From: ECT2AJA-044 sp965262845
Lineage (GTDB): Bacteria; Bacteroidota; Bacteroidia; Flavobacteriales; ECT2AJA-044
Assembly (NCBI GenBank): GCA_965262845.1
Contig: CBDHFX010000002.1
Location: 1,426,001-1,490,000, forward strand
DNA length: 64,000 nt
Direction of reading: 5' to 3'
Shown: positions 10,301 to 18,716 of the stretch, one piece after another
Numbering within the stretch: position 1 is the stretch's first letter
Layout of the letters: every line of letters starts with the position of its first letter
Made by a program: the position numbers and the translations under genes
The notes under the pieces: generated by a model
What the model was told of the DNA's origin: nothing
The model's input: the letters and a program-made list of their open reading frames with translations, nothing else
Databases searched by the model: none

Positions 10301-11185
10301 GCACCTCCGATTGACTTTGTTTTGCAGCAAAATGTTATATTTAAAGGAAAGGCATCAATAAATGAAGGAAACTGGAGCTACAACTTCATTGTACCAATTG
10401 ACATCGCCTACAAAATTGACTACGGGAAATTGTCGCATTATGCTATTCGGGGAACAGATGATGCGGCAGGTGCCTACGAAGATATTTTGATTGGAGGAAC
10501 CAGTGATGATCCTATTACTGATGGCGAGGGCCCAAAGATCGAATTATATATGAACGACGAAACTTTTGTGTTCGGTGGTCTGACTGATGAGAGCCCGGAT
10601 ATCTTTGCCCTGCTGTTCGATTCCCTCGGGATCAATGTAGTAGGCAATGGAATCGGTCACGACCTCATTTCGGTGCTTGACCGCAATAGCTCAAGTCCTA
10701 TCATACTCAACGATTTTTATGAAGCGAATGTTGATGATTATACAAGCGGATCCGTTCGCTATCCACTGCGGGACATTGCATCGGGACGACACCACTTGTA
10801 TATGAAGGCCTGGGATGTGGCGAATAACTCTGCTGAAGCCGAGACCGAATTTGTGGTGGCCGAGAGTGCCGAATTGGCCTTGGATCACGTATTGAACTAT
10901 CCGAATCCCTTCACCACATACACCGAATTCCATTTCGAGCACAATCGTCCAGCCGAACCGCTTGAGGTGCAGGTACAGATCTTCACCGTGTCCGGAAAAC
11001 TCGTCAGGACCCTCAACGCGAATGTCACCTCCAATGGTTTCCGCGTGTCGCCCATCACCTGGAACGGTCTTGACGAATACGGTGACGAAATCGGCCGGGG
11101 CGTATACGTCTACCGATTGAAGGTCCGCTCCATGGCCGACAATTCCGCCAACGAAAAATACGAGAAGCTGGTTATATTACGTTAG
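7358..11185 (+). CDS. porU: Type IX secretion system sortase PorU
   Basis: Outer-membrane sortase that cleaves the T9SS C-terminal signal and attaches cargo to anionic lipopolysaccharide. From ATG 7358 the protein is 1275 residues with a signal peptide (MRKLFLSAFAVTALAAIAQ), a propeptide/beta-rich region, a gingipain-type C25 peptidase domain and a C-terminal FlgD-Ig-like domain ending YEKLVILR. The likely catalytic pair is His784 (NYVGHGGE) and Cys818 (TITCEFSR). An upstream in-frame ATG at 7277 would add 27 polar residues and bury the signal peptide, so it was rejected. Neighbours gldJ and porV match the conserved flavobacterial locus. Confidence 0.95.
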   Translation: MRKLFLSAFAVTALAAIAQNQYVELNWQAPTTLSSGKTSVRALYFKGAHYNMPDDALPRVFLKQDLSGDPADFEVKLLNTAYEALTTEELQVLGDQELPNQIEIRPTVGWIRKQPVARVDLLPLRRNPATGQMEKLTSFTWRITEVRSRNASGREARNSSSWATNSVLATGQWYRIGVTKKGMYKLDRDALNELGLNVNSLNPRTLKVYGGGGGMLPVRNEDPRVDDLQELNVRVVGEADGSMDAGDYLLFYAEGPGKWTLNEDGRFEYEHNVYCDTNYYYITSGGAAGKRVTLVADDTGTPTHQVSTFVDYTHHENDWTNLVASGRKWFGEYFDITPSYNFTFGFDNLIISEPVWVRARAVGRSSNETAITVTSNNQATPIIRLTFDRVGSGTYDDYVSEAEGTGTYINNLFDNVILTTTYQDMGVPGSIAWLDFIEVNATRLLKHTGKFMGIIQPDVIGSGNLAEYTLQNANGVTLWEVTDPFNVKALAVNHSGSSLSWKRYATVMRSYVSFTGNDFLRPALFGSVLNQNLHGTPLADMFIVAPGEFFEEARRLADFHKRVDGMSVTVVTPRQIYNEFSSGRQDVSAIRDFMRMYYERATTPAELPTHLLLFGDCSYDYKDILSENTNFVPTFQSQPSFNLVRSFCTDDFFGCLDPTEGSQTIFDALDLAIGRLPVKTVDEARAVVNKIIQYYDESSLGDWTQRVLFVADDVDSNWETDLIGGADRSAMEIDTRYPEFNIQKIYSDSYTQVTNAAGESYPDAMIDLRNQIERGVLLINYVGHGGETGWASEGILNVSDVRAYENFERLNVMLTITCEFSRFDDPGRVSAGEFALLNPNGCSVALFSTTRVVWVGEGNDLNGDFYEYAFEKDANGNDYTFGEIMRLTKNRAGTDKIRRRFGLLGDPALRFLRPEYDIRVTTVNQTPVASFNDTLNALSLVQVSGIVNEPGGEVKRDFNGILYATVYDKYSELQTLANDGAAPPIDFVLQQNVIFKGKASINEGNWSYNFIVPIDIAYKIDYGKLSHYAIRGTDDAAGAYEDILIGGTSDDPITDGEGPKIELYMNDETFVFGGLTDESPDIFALLFDSLGINVVGNGIGHDLISVLDRNSSSPIILNDFYEANVDDYTSGSVRYPLRDIASGRHHLYMKAWDVANNSAEAETEFVVAESAELALDHVLNYPNPFTTYTEFHFEHNRPAEPLEVQVQIFTVSGKLVRTLNANVTSNGFRVSPITWNGLDEYGDEIGRGVYVYRLKVRSMADNSANEKYEKLVILR

Positions 11186-11208
11186 CCCTCAGAATGATTG
11201 AATTGGCT

Positions 11209-11216
11209 TATATTTG
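11209..11216 (+). promoter_or_regulatory. -7 promoter motif for porV
   Basis: TATATTTG fits TAnnTTTG, lies 18 bp before the porV ATG and 23 bp after the porU stop. It suggests porV can be transcribed independently of porU. No well-spaced -33 element was seen. Confidence 0.45.
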
Positions 11217-11234
11217 CAGCCCAATACTAACTTC

Positions 11235-12464
11235 ATGAAATTTAGTAGATTAGCCGTGCTATCGGGGTTTTGTTTCCCCCTTTTCCTCACAGAGGGATAT
11301 GCACAGAATCAGAATGCCTTTGGTGATCTGGACAACAATACCATCACCACGGCTGTACCCTTTTTGCGGATTTCTCCGGATTCCCGCTCCGGAGGTATGG
11401 GAGATTGCGGGGTTTCGACTACTCCGGACGGAAACTCCATTCACTGGAACGCTGCCAAGTTGGCCTTCCTGGAAACAGGTCAGGGGCTGAGCTTATCGTA
11501 CACACCTTGGCTAAGCCGCCTGGTTCCAGACATCAATTTAGGCTATTTGAGCTATTACCACACCTTGGGTCGTCGTCAGGCTTTGGGGGCATCCTTGCGT
11601 TACTTCTCGTTGGGAAACATTAATTTCACTGATGAACAGGGAAATCCTATTGGCCAATTCAATCCGAACGAATTCGCCATTGACATAGCCTATGCACTTC
11701 AGCTTTCCCGGAAATTGTCGGCTGGGGTGGCCTTGCGTTACATCTACTCGAACCTGACTGGTGGTCAGTTAGTACAAGGTTTCCAAAGTCGCCCGGGTCA
11801 GTCTGTAGCCGCCGATATCGGTTTGTACTATCGCAGTGAGCAATTCAATGCCGGAGATATGAAGGCTGAATGGACCTGGGGGATTGCGATCACCAACCTG
11901 GGTGCGAAGATCAGTTATACCGAATCAGGTGAAGCGGATTTCATTCCAACGAATTTGGCTGTTGGAACCGGCATGTTGTTCGAGGTTGATAAGTATAACA
12001 TGTTTTCGGTCCACCTGGAATTCAATAAACTTCTCGTTCCAACTCCGCCCGAATATGCACGTGACAGTACTGGTAGGTTCATTCGTGACGCCAACGGCAA
12101 CTTAGTCATCGAAAATGGGGAGGATCCCGACGTTCCGCCCGTTCAGGGCATCTTCCAGAGTTTCTCGGACGCTCCGGAAGGATTCCAGGAAGAGCTGAAC
12201 GAGATTAATATTTCGGCGGCGGTTGAATACTGGTACAACAATCAATTCGCTGTGCGTGGTGGGTATTTTTATGAAGCGCAACAGAAAGGCGGACGTCAGT
12301 ACTTTACCCTGGGGGCAGGGATCAGGTACCATGTTTTCGGGCTTGATTTCGCCTATTTGATTCCGGCCACGAACACGATTCGAAGTCCGCTCGAGAACAC
12401 CCTTCGCTTTACCCTGCTCTTTAGTCTGGAGAACCTGGCGGGGTTGTCTGAAAACGAACAATAA
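11235..12464 (+). CDS. porV: Type IX secretion system outer-membrane shuttle protein PorV
   Basis: Beta-barrel protein (PorV/LptO) that collects folded cargo from the T9SS translocon by its C-terminal signal and delivers it to PorU. The 409-residue protein has a signal peptide ending at about residue 22 (GYAQ), then the PorV signature TAVPFLRISPDSRSGGMGD and barrel-like beta strands. ATG 11235 is chosen because it begins a canonical signal peptide; a start at 11214 would add seven polar residues. It follows porU by 49 bp and precedes ispF by 2 bp. Confidence 0.95.
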   Translation: MKFSRLAVLSGFCFPLFLTEGYAQNQNAFGDLDNNTITTAVPFLRISPDSRSGGMGDCGVSTTPDGNSIHWNAAKLAFLETGQGLSLSYTPWLSRLVPDINLGYLSYYHTLGRRQALGASLRYFSLGNINFTDEQGNPIGQFNPNEFAIDIAYALQLSRKLSAGVALRYIYSNLTGGQLVQGFQSRPGQSVAADIGLYYRSEQFNAGDMKAEWTWGIAITNLGAKISYTESGEADFIPTNLAVGTGMLFEVDKYNMFSVHLEFNKLLVPTPPEYARDSTGRFIRDANGNLVIENGEDPDVPPVQGIFQSFSDAPEGFQEELNEINISAAVEYWYNNQFAVRGGYFYEAQQKGGRQYFTLGAGIRYHVFGLDFAYLIPATNTIRSPLENTLRFTLLFSLENLAGLSENEQ

Positions 12465-12466
12465 TA

Positions 12467-12955
12467 GTGGCTCCGTTTCGGATCGGGTTCGGTTACGACG
12501 TGCACCGCCGGGAAGAAGGGGATGCGTTGTGGCTGGGTGGGATCCGAATTGAACACACTCACGGCCTGAAGGGGCATTCCGACGCCGATGTGTTGATCCA
12601 TGCCATTTGCGACGCTTTGCTGGGGGCTGCAGATCTGCGCGATATCGGATATCATTTTCCCGATACGGATACCCGGTACAAGGGAATCCGTTCCAGGATC
12701 CTGTTAAAGGAGGTAGCAGCTTTGCTGGCTAAACGCGGATGGGAACTCGGAAACATTGATGCAACAATAGTGGCCGAGCGCCCGAAATTGAATCCGCATA
12801 TCACGGCCATGAAAGAATGCCTGGCGGAAGTTCTGGATGCAGAGCCTGGCCAAATTTCACTGAAGGCGACCACAAGTGAACGGATGGGATTCGTTGGTCG
12901 TGAGGAAGGAATGGCTGCACATGCAGTGGCGCTGATCGTCCGCGACTTAAAGTAG
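12467..12955 (+). CDS. ispF: 2-C-methyl-D-erythritol 2,4-cyclodiphosphate synthase
   Basis: Fifth enzyme of the MEP isoprenoid pathway, cyclising CDP-ME-2-phosphate to MEcPP. The 162-residue protein has the metal-binding residues Asp11 and His13 (GYDVHR) and His45 (HSDADVLIHA), the ADLRDIGYHFPD loop and the C-terminal KATTSERMGFVGREEG signature. It starts at GTG 12467, two bases after the porV stop, so it is probably translated from the porV transcript. Length is typical. Confidence 0.96.
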   Translation: MAPFRIGFGYDVHRREEGDALWLGGIRIEHTHGLKGHSDADVLIHAICDALLGAADLRDIGYHFPDTDTRYKGIRSRILLKEVAALLAKRGWELGNIDATIVAERPKLNPHITAMKECLAEVLDAEPGQISLKATTSERMGFVGREEGMAAHAVALIVRDLK

Positions 12956-13107
12956 TCATAACCTCCAAACTGATTTGACAAACGGCATTTGTCGGAATAA
13001 AAAACGCCATTGGTCAGACACAAGAAAGTTAATAACTTCGTATCTTATTTGTGTCATGTGAATATATGTTGCTGTTTTATAAGCATATACGCAATGCGTG
13101 GAGAGAA

Positions 13108-14493
13108 ATGACCTTACTGAATACCTTTAAAAGCGCGAACCGACCCCTGTGGATCATCACGGCCGGGCTTCTGACAGTTCTGGCCTGCAACAACAATCCG
13201 CCGGCAGAAAAAGAAACTGCCACAGAAGCTCAAAAAAAGAAGATCGCGAAAGCGAGTATTTCGGATGTTGAAGAAGGGATCCGGAACTATATCCGAACCA
13301 AAACCGGTGAAGGGGGTGGCTATTTCCAGCTTGAAGATGATTCCCTCAATCTGAATATGCGCCTTGTCCGGGTACATACCGAATATTTGTCCGTTCTGGG
13401 ACCTAAAAGCTATTTTGCTTGTGTGGACCTGGCTGACAGTACGGGAGATGTTTATGATGTTGATTTCTTCCTTTCCGGCGAACCAGGCCATATGGACGTA
13501 ACGCAGACCACCGTGCACAAACGAAACGGAAAGCCCTTCTATACATGGAAACAGGATGAGGACAAGACCTGGCGACAGATGCCGGTCAGGGATGCTTCGA
13601 ATGATCTGCTTGGGATCATTGAAAGCGAGGATCACTTTAGGTTTCGGTACAAGGTTGTGCTCCCAAACATCAATGGGTCAGCCAGAATGTGGATCCCGGT
13701 ACCTCAGAGCGATCCATTCCAAACCGTAGTCCCGGATTCGATCCGCATCCCGTTGGAAAACAAAATGTTGGAAGATGAGTTCTTTGGAAATACGATCATG
13801 TATTTGGAGCTGGAACCAAAGCACAGTGGAGCCATTGTGGAATTGGTCTATAGCGTAGACCGGGTCGAAAAAACGCCGTACACTGAGGTCAATGCAGATC
13901 TGGAACCGTATCTGGTTTCCACGGCATTGCTTCCGACGGGCGGGAGGTTCTCTGTAATCGTTGACTCAGTATTGAACAAAAAATGGGACCAGGGCCAATT
14001 GGTTCAGGCCCGTGCGCTGTACGATTACATTATTGACAACGTTCGCTACACCAAACAGGGAACCTATGGAACAGGCGATGCCAATTATGCCTGTGACTCG
14101 CGATCCGGAAACTGTACGGAGTTTCATTCATTGTTTATATCCCTGGCCCGAACGGCTGGGATCCCGGCTCGATTCGCCATCGGTGCAGCAATACCGTCAA
14201 GCCGAAATGAAGGTGGAGTCAGTGGCTACCACTGCTGGGCGGAATTCTACGCCGAAAACAAATGGTGGCCGGTGGATATTAGTGAGGGAAATAAATATAC
14301 TGCACTCGCCACCTACTACTTCGGGCACCACCCGGCCAACCGGATCGAGTTCACCCGTGGGCGGGATCTCAAAGTAACGCCAGGTCCGACATCAGGACCA
14401 ATTCCGTTCCTGGCCTATCCGGTATTGGAAATGGACGGAAAAGAACTTGAGGTGAAGCCTGTTTTCACCTTTACGCGAGTAAGCGAACCGTGA
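13108..14493 (+). CDS. Transglutaminase-like domain lipoprotein
   Basis: Predicted lipoprotein with a papain-like transglutaminase core. Starting at ATG 13108 it has 461 residues, a lipobox ending in Cys27 (LTVLAC), a central beta-rich region of unknown fold (about 50-300) and a transglutaminase core whose triad is visible: Cys336 (GNCTEFHSLF), His375 (GYHCWAEF) and Asp390 (WPVDIS). Members of this superfamily act as proteases or cross-linkers; the substrate cannot be inferred. It stands alone, convergent with the His-rich lipoprotein gene 14 bp away. Upstream in-frame ATG codons at 13051 and 13066 would add hydrophilic residues before the signal peptide. Confidence 0.82.
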   Translation: MTLLNTFKSANRPLWIITAGLLTVLACNNNPPAEKETATEAQKKKIAKASISDVEEGIRNYIRTKTGEGGGYFQLEDDSLNLNMRLVRVHTEYLSVLGPKSYFACVDLADSTGDVYDVDFFLSGEPGHMDVTQTTVHKRNGKPFYTWKQDEDKTWRQMPVRDASNDLLGIIESEDHFRFRYKVVLPNINGSARMWIPVPQSDPFQTVVPDSIRIPLENKMLEDEFFGNTIMYLELEPKHSGAIVELVYSVDRVEKTPYTEVNADLEPYLVSTALLPTGGRFSVIVDSVLNKKWDQGQLVQARALYDYIIDNVRYTKQGTYGTGDANYACDSRSGNCTEFHSLFISLARTAGIPARFAIGAAIPSSRNEGGVSGYHCWAEFYAENKWWPVDISEGNKYTALATYYFGHHPANRIEFTRGRDLKVTPGPTSGPIPFLAYPVLEMDGKELEVKPVFTFTRVSEP

Positions 14494-14507
14494 AATTTGA
14501 GCGGCTC

Positions 14508-14801
14508 TTATTTCGGATGCTCACTCTGATCATCATCAGCCGAATGCTCTTCGTTTGAAGTATCGGGCTCAGGACCGCTCTCTCCTGATGGGTGCTCATG
14601 ACCTCCTGATGGATGCTCGTGGCCTCCTGATGGGTGCTCATGGCCAGCAACATCTCCGTTCTCCATTACTTCTTCGGTTTGGTTGGCATCCTGGCCGCTC
14701 TCAGATCCTCCTCCTCCACACGCGGCCAACGACATGACTGCCATAACACTAAAGGCAAAAACCGCCAGTGTAAACAAACGAGTGTACAATAGTGCCTTCA
14801 T
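14508..14801 (-). CDS. Small His-rich repeat lipoprotein
   Basis: I do not recognise a family. The 97-residue product has a lipoprotein signal peptide (SLAAC, Cys28) followed by GGGG, an acidic Glu/Asp/Ser-rich region and three near-perfect tandem copies of a seven-residue unit GHEHPSG (about residues 51-72). The mature protein is low-complexity, with two histidines per unit, which would suit binding of Zn, Cu or Ni at the cell surface; that is inference. ATG 14801 is preferred over an ATG at 14855 because it starts the signal peptide directly. A TACCTTTA motif, one base off the -7 consensus, lies upstream on the minus strand. Confidence 0.65.
   Translation of the reverse strand: MKALLYTRLFTLAVFAFSVMAVMSLAACGGGGSESGQDANQTEEVMENGDVAGHEHPSGGHEHPSGGHEHPSGESGPEPDTSNEEHSADDDQSEHPK
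14580..14645 (-). repeat. Three 21-bp tandem repeats encoding HEHPSGG units
   Basis: Three consecutive 21-bp units in the lipoprotein gene encode the heptapeptide HEHPSGG and differ at only a few bases. The period is a multiple of three, so slippage would change copy number without a frameshift. Confidence 0.75.
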
Positions 14802-15053
14802 GGTTTTTTCTTTTAAGGTTTTGGCGGGTAAAGGTAACAAAAAAGGCATTCCCACATTTTTTTAACCTGAAAGTGTCACCAACGGGTTCCCGGCAGAACG
14901 CACCACCAGTCGGTATATTTTCTACTGAGCGTCAAACTCAGAGAAGTAATCGCACAAATCCTCAAAAATGGGGCAGCCATTTAAAAAATTAATCCGACTT
15001 TCGTGCAGCATAACTGTTGAATTGAATAACCTGAAAGCTCAAAATTGAATCCC

Positions 15054-15416
15054 ATGAAAAAATTATTGATGCCCCTGACCTTCACTTTAGCCTCCACTGC
15101 ACTTTTTGCGCAAACGCCCGGTACTGAGAGCATGGAACCGGATCCGGTCAGGCAAACAGAGCAGTTGATGAAACAACTTGTGGCCAGGACAGAATTATCG
15201 GACGGGCAAATAGCCAATCTAACCGATATTCACAAAGATTTTTTCACCCAGGCAGACCAGATCATTGACAGCGGAACCCCGGATCAACTGAATAAGCTGA
15301 TCAAGGAAAACGACAGCAGGATCTCGGAAATCCTGGGGCGTGAGGATTTCATCCGGTACAAGGAAACCACCAAGCAAACCATCGGAACCTTGTTCGATAA
15401 AATAAAGAACAGGTAG
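15054..15416 (+). CDS. Hypothetical exported protein
   Basis: No family recognised. The 120-residue product has a clear signal peptide (MKKLLMPLTFTLASTALFAQ) and a helical, charged mature part resembling small periplasmic helical proteins of the Spy/LTXXQ type in layout (EQLMKQLVARTELSDGQIANLT and following), but without a decisive signature. ATG 15054 was used; a TTG at 15045 would only add three residues. It converges on the sulfotransferase gene with a 6-bp gap. Confidence 0.6.
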   Translation: MKKLLMPLTFTLASTALFAQTPGTESMEPDPVRQTEQLMKQLVARTELSDGQIANLTDIHKDFFTQADQIIDSGTPDQLNKLIKENDSRISEILGREDFIRYKETTKQTIGTLFDKIKNR

Positions 15417-15422
15417 ACGGCC

Positions 15423-16457
15423 CTACCCGGAACGATATGCCCATTCGCGAATGCGTTCTGCTTCCAAATCGGAATACAGCTTCCCAAGCCGCTCATCTTT
15501 GACGTTAAACGGCTCTTTTTTGGGCAATTGCTCCAAACTGCCCGGACGCTCCATCACGACCTGCGGCCTATATCCGTGCCTTTGCATTTCGTCATATGCA
15601 TACGCTTCAATATACGCAATCTGATCTTCGGTCAATTGCTCCATGAACCGCGGAGTATACCGATTTCCGATTGACAGCGTACTGAACGACGAATTGGCCC
15701 TCCACGGCTTGCCAAATTCATCCGGAAGGTCGTTCTGAAACCAATGGGATTCCGGGGCCTCACGGCCCGATAAATCAGCCGTGATGCGATTTAGTTCCTT
15801 TTCGGGATGCCGCAATAACAGCTCGAAATGTACTCCAACCACACCGGGGCATTCGTAAAACCGTACTGATTTGCGCCAGTTTCGAATGTGGAACAGGGTC
15901 GGCTTGACGGGTCCTGTATATTCCTGCCCCCCGGTGGTATTCATTGAAGCGATCACATCCCGGGGATCTCTTAAAATAACCCGGACTTTCCATCCTTCCG
16001 TGAGGAAGTAGGGAATAAATTCCTCCACATAGATTTCCTTCAGCGCCAGGAAATCGTGCCTCTTCGGAAAGAATCGCCGCAACAAGCCTTCCAATACCCC
16101 GCTCAGGGTTTGGCCGCTCAATACGCTGGCCCAGCCGGCGGGATCGTCGTAAACCCGATGCTGCCCTGAATACGAGTCTGCATTGGTAAATACGCACTCC
16201 AACACCTCGGCCGGGATCCGGAAACTGCGCAGAAATCCGGCCAGATCCTCAGGCGTGTAGCGTGTTTCCCCGAAAAGGTGGTTCAAGACGTAGTAATTCC
16301 CGGGATGGCCGATCTCGCGGTAAAAGATCTTCTTGAGCTCAATGAACAGCAGTGGAATGGGTTGGGAAGCGGCCTTCCCGGCCGGATGGTTCCCGAGATA
16401 CTTGTCAAGCAATGTGGTGCCCGATCGCGCCATACCGGTAATGAGCACATAATTCAT
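15423..16457 (-). CDS. Sulfotransferase family protein
   Basis: Predicted PAPS-dependent sulfotransferase. The 344-residue protein begins with the 5'-phosphosulfate-binding loop GMARSGTT at 8-15 and has a 3'-phosphate-binding-like RDPRDVIASM segment near the middle. There is no membrane segment, so it is cytoplasmic. The acceptor is unknown. Its start overlaps the GT2 stop by 4 bp (ATGA), and an ATP-grasp gene lies just upstream, suggesting a cell-surface glycan or small-metabolite pathway. PAPS would come from the cysC/cysD/cysN genes at 42-45 kb. Confidence 0.82.
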   Translation of the reverse strand: MNYVLITGMARSGTTLLDKYLGNHPAGKAASQPIPLLFIELKKIFYREIGHPGNYYVLNHLFGETRYTPEDLAGFLRSFRIPAEVLECVFTNADSYSGQHRVYDDPAGWASVLSGQTLSGVLEGLLRRFFPKRHDFLALKEIYVEEFIPYFLTEGWKVRVILRDPRDVIASMNTTGGQEYTGPVKPTLFHIRNWRKSVRFYECPGVVGVHFELLLRHPEKELNRITADLSGREAPESHWFQNDLPDEFGKPWRANSSFSTLSIGNRYTPRFMEQLTEDQIAYIEAYAYDEMQRHGYRPQVVMERPGSLEQLPKKEPFNVKDERLGKLYSDLEAERIREWAYRSG

Positions 16458-17392
16458 GTGCCGGCTGATTCGCCTTTTTCTTCCCTTATCAAGTAGATTG
16501 GTCGGCGTTCCACGGTATTGATGATCCGGATCAGGTATTCACCCAGTACCCCCAAACTGAACAATACCAGGCCACCGATGAACAGTACGCTCACGATCAC
16601 GGAGGTCCAGCCCACGGTGGAAATATCAAAGAACAGTTTCTTGTAAATAAAGTACGTTCCCAGCACGAAGCTCAGCGATGCAATCGTGATACCAATGTTA
16701 CCGATATACCGCAGCAGGAGGCTCGAATTATTGATCAGCAAGTTTTGAAACAACCTGATCATACTGCGAAACGTATAGCCAGTCGTTCCTTCTGATCGTT
16801 CGGAATGCGCTACCGGTACGCCCACCACATCCCTGGTGGCATAGAATATCATGGCCGGAATAAAAGGATATGGAGTACCTTTCAGCTGAAGCATGGAATT
16901 GATGGTTCTTCGATTGATCAAACGAAAAGCCGAAAGCTTCAGGTTTCTTGGCTTGCCCAGAATGATCTGGTCAAACCGCCCCTTGATCTGACTAAAGATC
17001 CGTTTATTCAAGGTGTGTTTCTTCTGCAGCAGTTCTCCAATCACTACATCGTGTTCCTTTCGGGTCAGGAGTTTTGGGATCTCTTCAGGCACGTGCTGTC
17101 CGTCATCGTCCATCGTCAGCACCCACTGCCCACGCGCTTTCTCGAAACCGCAGATCGTTGCGGGCTGCTGACCGAAATTCCGCATAAACCGAACGGCCCG
17201 CACGTGCGAAAGGTTCGACAGGTCTTTGAGCTTGGTCCATGTATCAGGATTTGGGCTGGAATCATCAACGAAAACGATCTCGAAAGTCGCACCCATGGAA
17301 ACGAACACCCGTTTGAGCCGGTCCGCAAGGTCTTCCAGCGATTGAACACTGTTATACACGGGAATGACAACGGAATAATCAGGTTGGCCCAT
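16454..17392 (-). CDS. Family 2 glycosyltransferase with C-terminal membrane helices
   Basis: DPM1/GtrB-like glycosyltransferase. Of its 312 residues, about 1-220 form a GT-A catalytic domain (VIPVYNSV start, FVDDSS, and MDDDGQ carrying the metal-binding aspartates), and two transmembrane helices follow at about 230-255 and 265-290. This class usually transfers a sugar from a nucleotide sugar to a polyprenyl phosphate at the inner face of the membrane. It overlaps the sulfotransferase start and follows the ATP-grasp gene by 28 bp, so the three probably form one transcript. The sugar cannot be read. Confidence 0.88.
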   Translation of the reverse strand: MGQPDYSVVIPVYNSVQSLEDLADRLKRVFVSMGATFEIVFVDDSSPNPDTWTKLKDLSNLSHVRAVRFMRNFGQQPATICGFEKARGQWVLTMDDDGQHVPEEIPKLLTRKEHDVVIGELLQKKHTLNKRIFSQIKGRFDQIILGKPRNLKLSAFRLINRRTINSMLQLKGTPYPFIPAMIFYATRDVVGVPVAHSERSEGTTGYTFRSMIRLFQNLLINNSSLLLRYIGNIGITIASLSFVLGTYFIYKKLFFDISTVGWTSVIVSVLFIGGLVLFSLGVLGEYLIRIINTVERRPIYLIREEKGESAGT

Positions 17393-17420
17393 GAGGCTAA
17401 GATAGCTTTTGTCGCCAATA

Positions 17421-18533
17421 TCACACCTGCAGGAAATCCGGGAACCGATCCGTAGTACCGATCACGTAGCCGCTTCGATCAGCGCTGGACAACCATTCCC
17501 GGGTGGCAGGCAGATCAAATCGGTCCGACTGCTCCGGCCGGTACGCATACCCCGCCTGCTCAAAGGAATCCTGATCTTTCGAATCACTAAACCACTGGAT
17601 AAAGGCAAATTTTGGGGGAACCTGGGAGGCAATGTGTACTTCCCTGCCCATGGCGATCTGTACAGCCAAGCCCAGAAAATCCGTGCCATAGGCCAGTTCC
17701 ACCAGTTTATTGCGAAAATCCCCACCCATTCGCGCACCGATCTCTATAAAGCAAAAGTCCCCGCTGTCGTCATTCATGCGCAACTCCACATGAGAAACTC
17801 CCTGCCCGATCTGCAGGGCCGTCAATGCCCGTGCACTTAGTTCAATAGCCTTGTCAAGGGCGGCTTTCTCCATTCGGCCGGGCATCACATGAGCGATTTC
17901 CACAAACTGAGGAGGTCCGGTAAAGAATTCTTCGGTGAGGCCAATAAACTGATGCCGGCCTGATTGGCTCACAAATTCCAAACTAAACTGGCGCCCTGCA
18001 AAGAATTCTTCAAGCAATACTTTTTTGCTGAAGGAGACTTCCTGTGCATCGGAAACGGCCTTTTTAAACTGAGTCCGGTCGTGTACCAGGCGCACTCCCC
18101 GGCTGCCTGACCGGTCCGTGGCCTTGACCATGAACGGAAAATCGAATGGGAAGCCTTCGCCGGGCTGCCATAACCGGAACCGCGGGATCGGTAATCCGTG
18201 CCCGCGCAACCGCTCACGCATCAGGTGCTTGTCTGTGGAGTTGCATGAACATTCAATGGAGTTTCCCGGCAAACCCATACGCTCAGCTATGTAGTTCACG
18301 GTCGGAATCGCAATATCGGAGCCGACCGTCATGATACCCCGTATACCGATTGACCTGCATCTGGCCAGAATGGCTTCTTTGTCGAGAATCGATATCGGAT
18401 AGTAGCGGTGAGCTATATCCTCCGCCAAATTCCCCTCTTTCCAGGCGAACACATGGGTCCGATACCCCAATGCATTGGCACGCGCCACAAGAGGTCGCTG
18501 CAAATAACCCGCTCCTAGAATCGCCAGGTCCAA
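17421..18533 (-). CDS. ATP-grasp domain carboxylate-amine ligase-like protein
   Basis: ATP-grasp enzyme of 370 residues with a Rossmann-like N-terminal pre-ATP-grasp domain (MDLAILGAGYLQRPLV), a central ATP-grasp fold (VKATDRSGSRGVRLV lysine loop, LLEEFFAGRQFSLE) and a metal-binding end FIEIGARMGGDF. Relatives such as carbamoyl-phosphate synthase-like, PylC-like and peptide-ligase proteins couple ATP to a carboxylate-amine bond. It is first in an ATP-grasp/GT2/sulfotransferase run, divergent from the WecE-like gene. The substrate is unknown; it may decorate a sugar or lipid with an amino acid. Confidence 0.8.
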   Translation of the reverse strand: MDLAILGAGYLQRPLVARANALGYRTHVFAWKEGNLAEDIAHRYYPISILDKEAILARCRSIGIRGIMTVGSDIAIPTVNYIAERMGLPGNSIECSCNSTDKHLMRERLRGHGLPIPRFRLWQPGEGFPFDFPFMVKATDRSGSRGVRLVHDRTQFKKAVSDAQEVSFSKKVLLEEFFAGRQFSLEFVSQSGRHQFIGLTEEFFTGPPQFVEIAHVMPGRMEKAALDKAIELSARALTALQIGQGVSHVELRMNDDSGDFCFIEIGARMGGDFRNKLVELAYGTDFLGLAVQIAMGREVHIASQVPPKFAFIQWFSDSKDQDSFEQAGYAYRPEQSDRFDLPATREWLSSADRSGYVIGTTDRFPDFLQV

Positions 18534-18690
18534 ACAGTCGTAATTAAAAAGTCAGGCGTTTTTTATGGATTTAGCCTTTTGCGAAGCTAAAAAAAAGCCG
18601 CGATGTTCGGCACCTGCAGTCAATGCAGAATCAAAATTTCAGAAGCTTTTGGCTTATGAGAAGCCTCGTCCCAGGCGGGTTTTATTTTGG

Positions 18691-18698
18691 TATTTTTG
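18691..18698 (+). promoter_or_regulatory. -7 promoter motif for the WecE-like gene
   Basis: TATTTTTG matches TAnnTTTG and lies 18 bp before ATG 18717. No -33 TTTG at standard spacing was found. Confidence 0.4.
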
Positions 18699-18716
18699 CG
18701 ATTTAGCCCGACATTC

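Noticed and set aside
12976..12992. Terminator after ispF (GACAAA CGGCA TTTGTC hairpin)
   Set aside because: The stem is only 6 bp and AT-rich, and an A-tract rather than a U-tract follows on the plus strand.
14580..14645. Short regular repeats resembling a small CRISPR array
   Set aside because: Units are 21 bp with no spacers, lie inside a coding frame and encode a heptapeptide.
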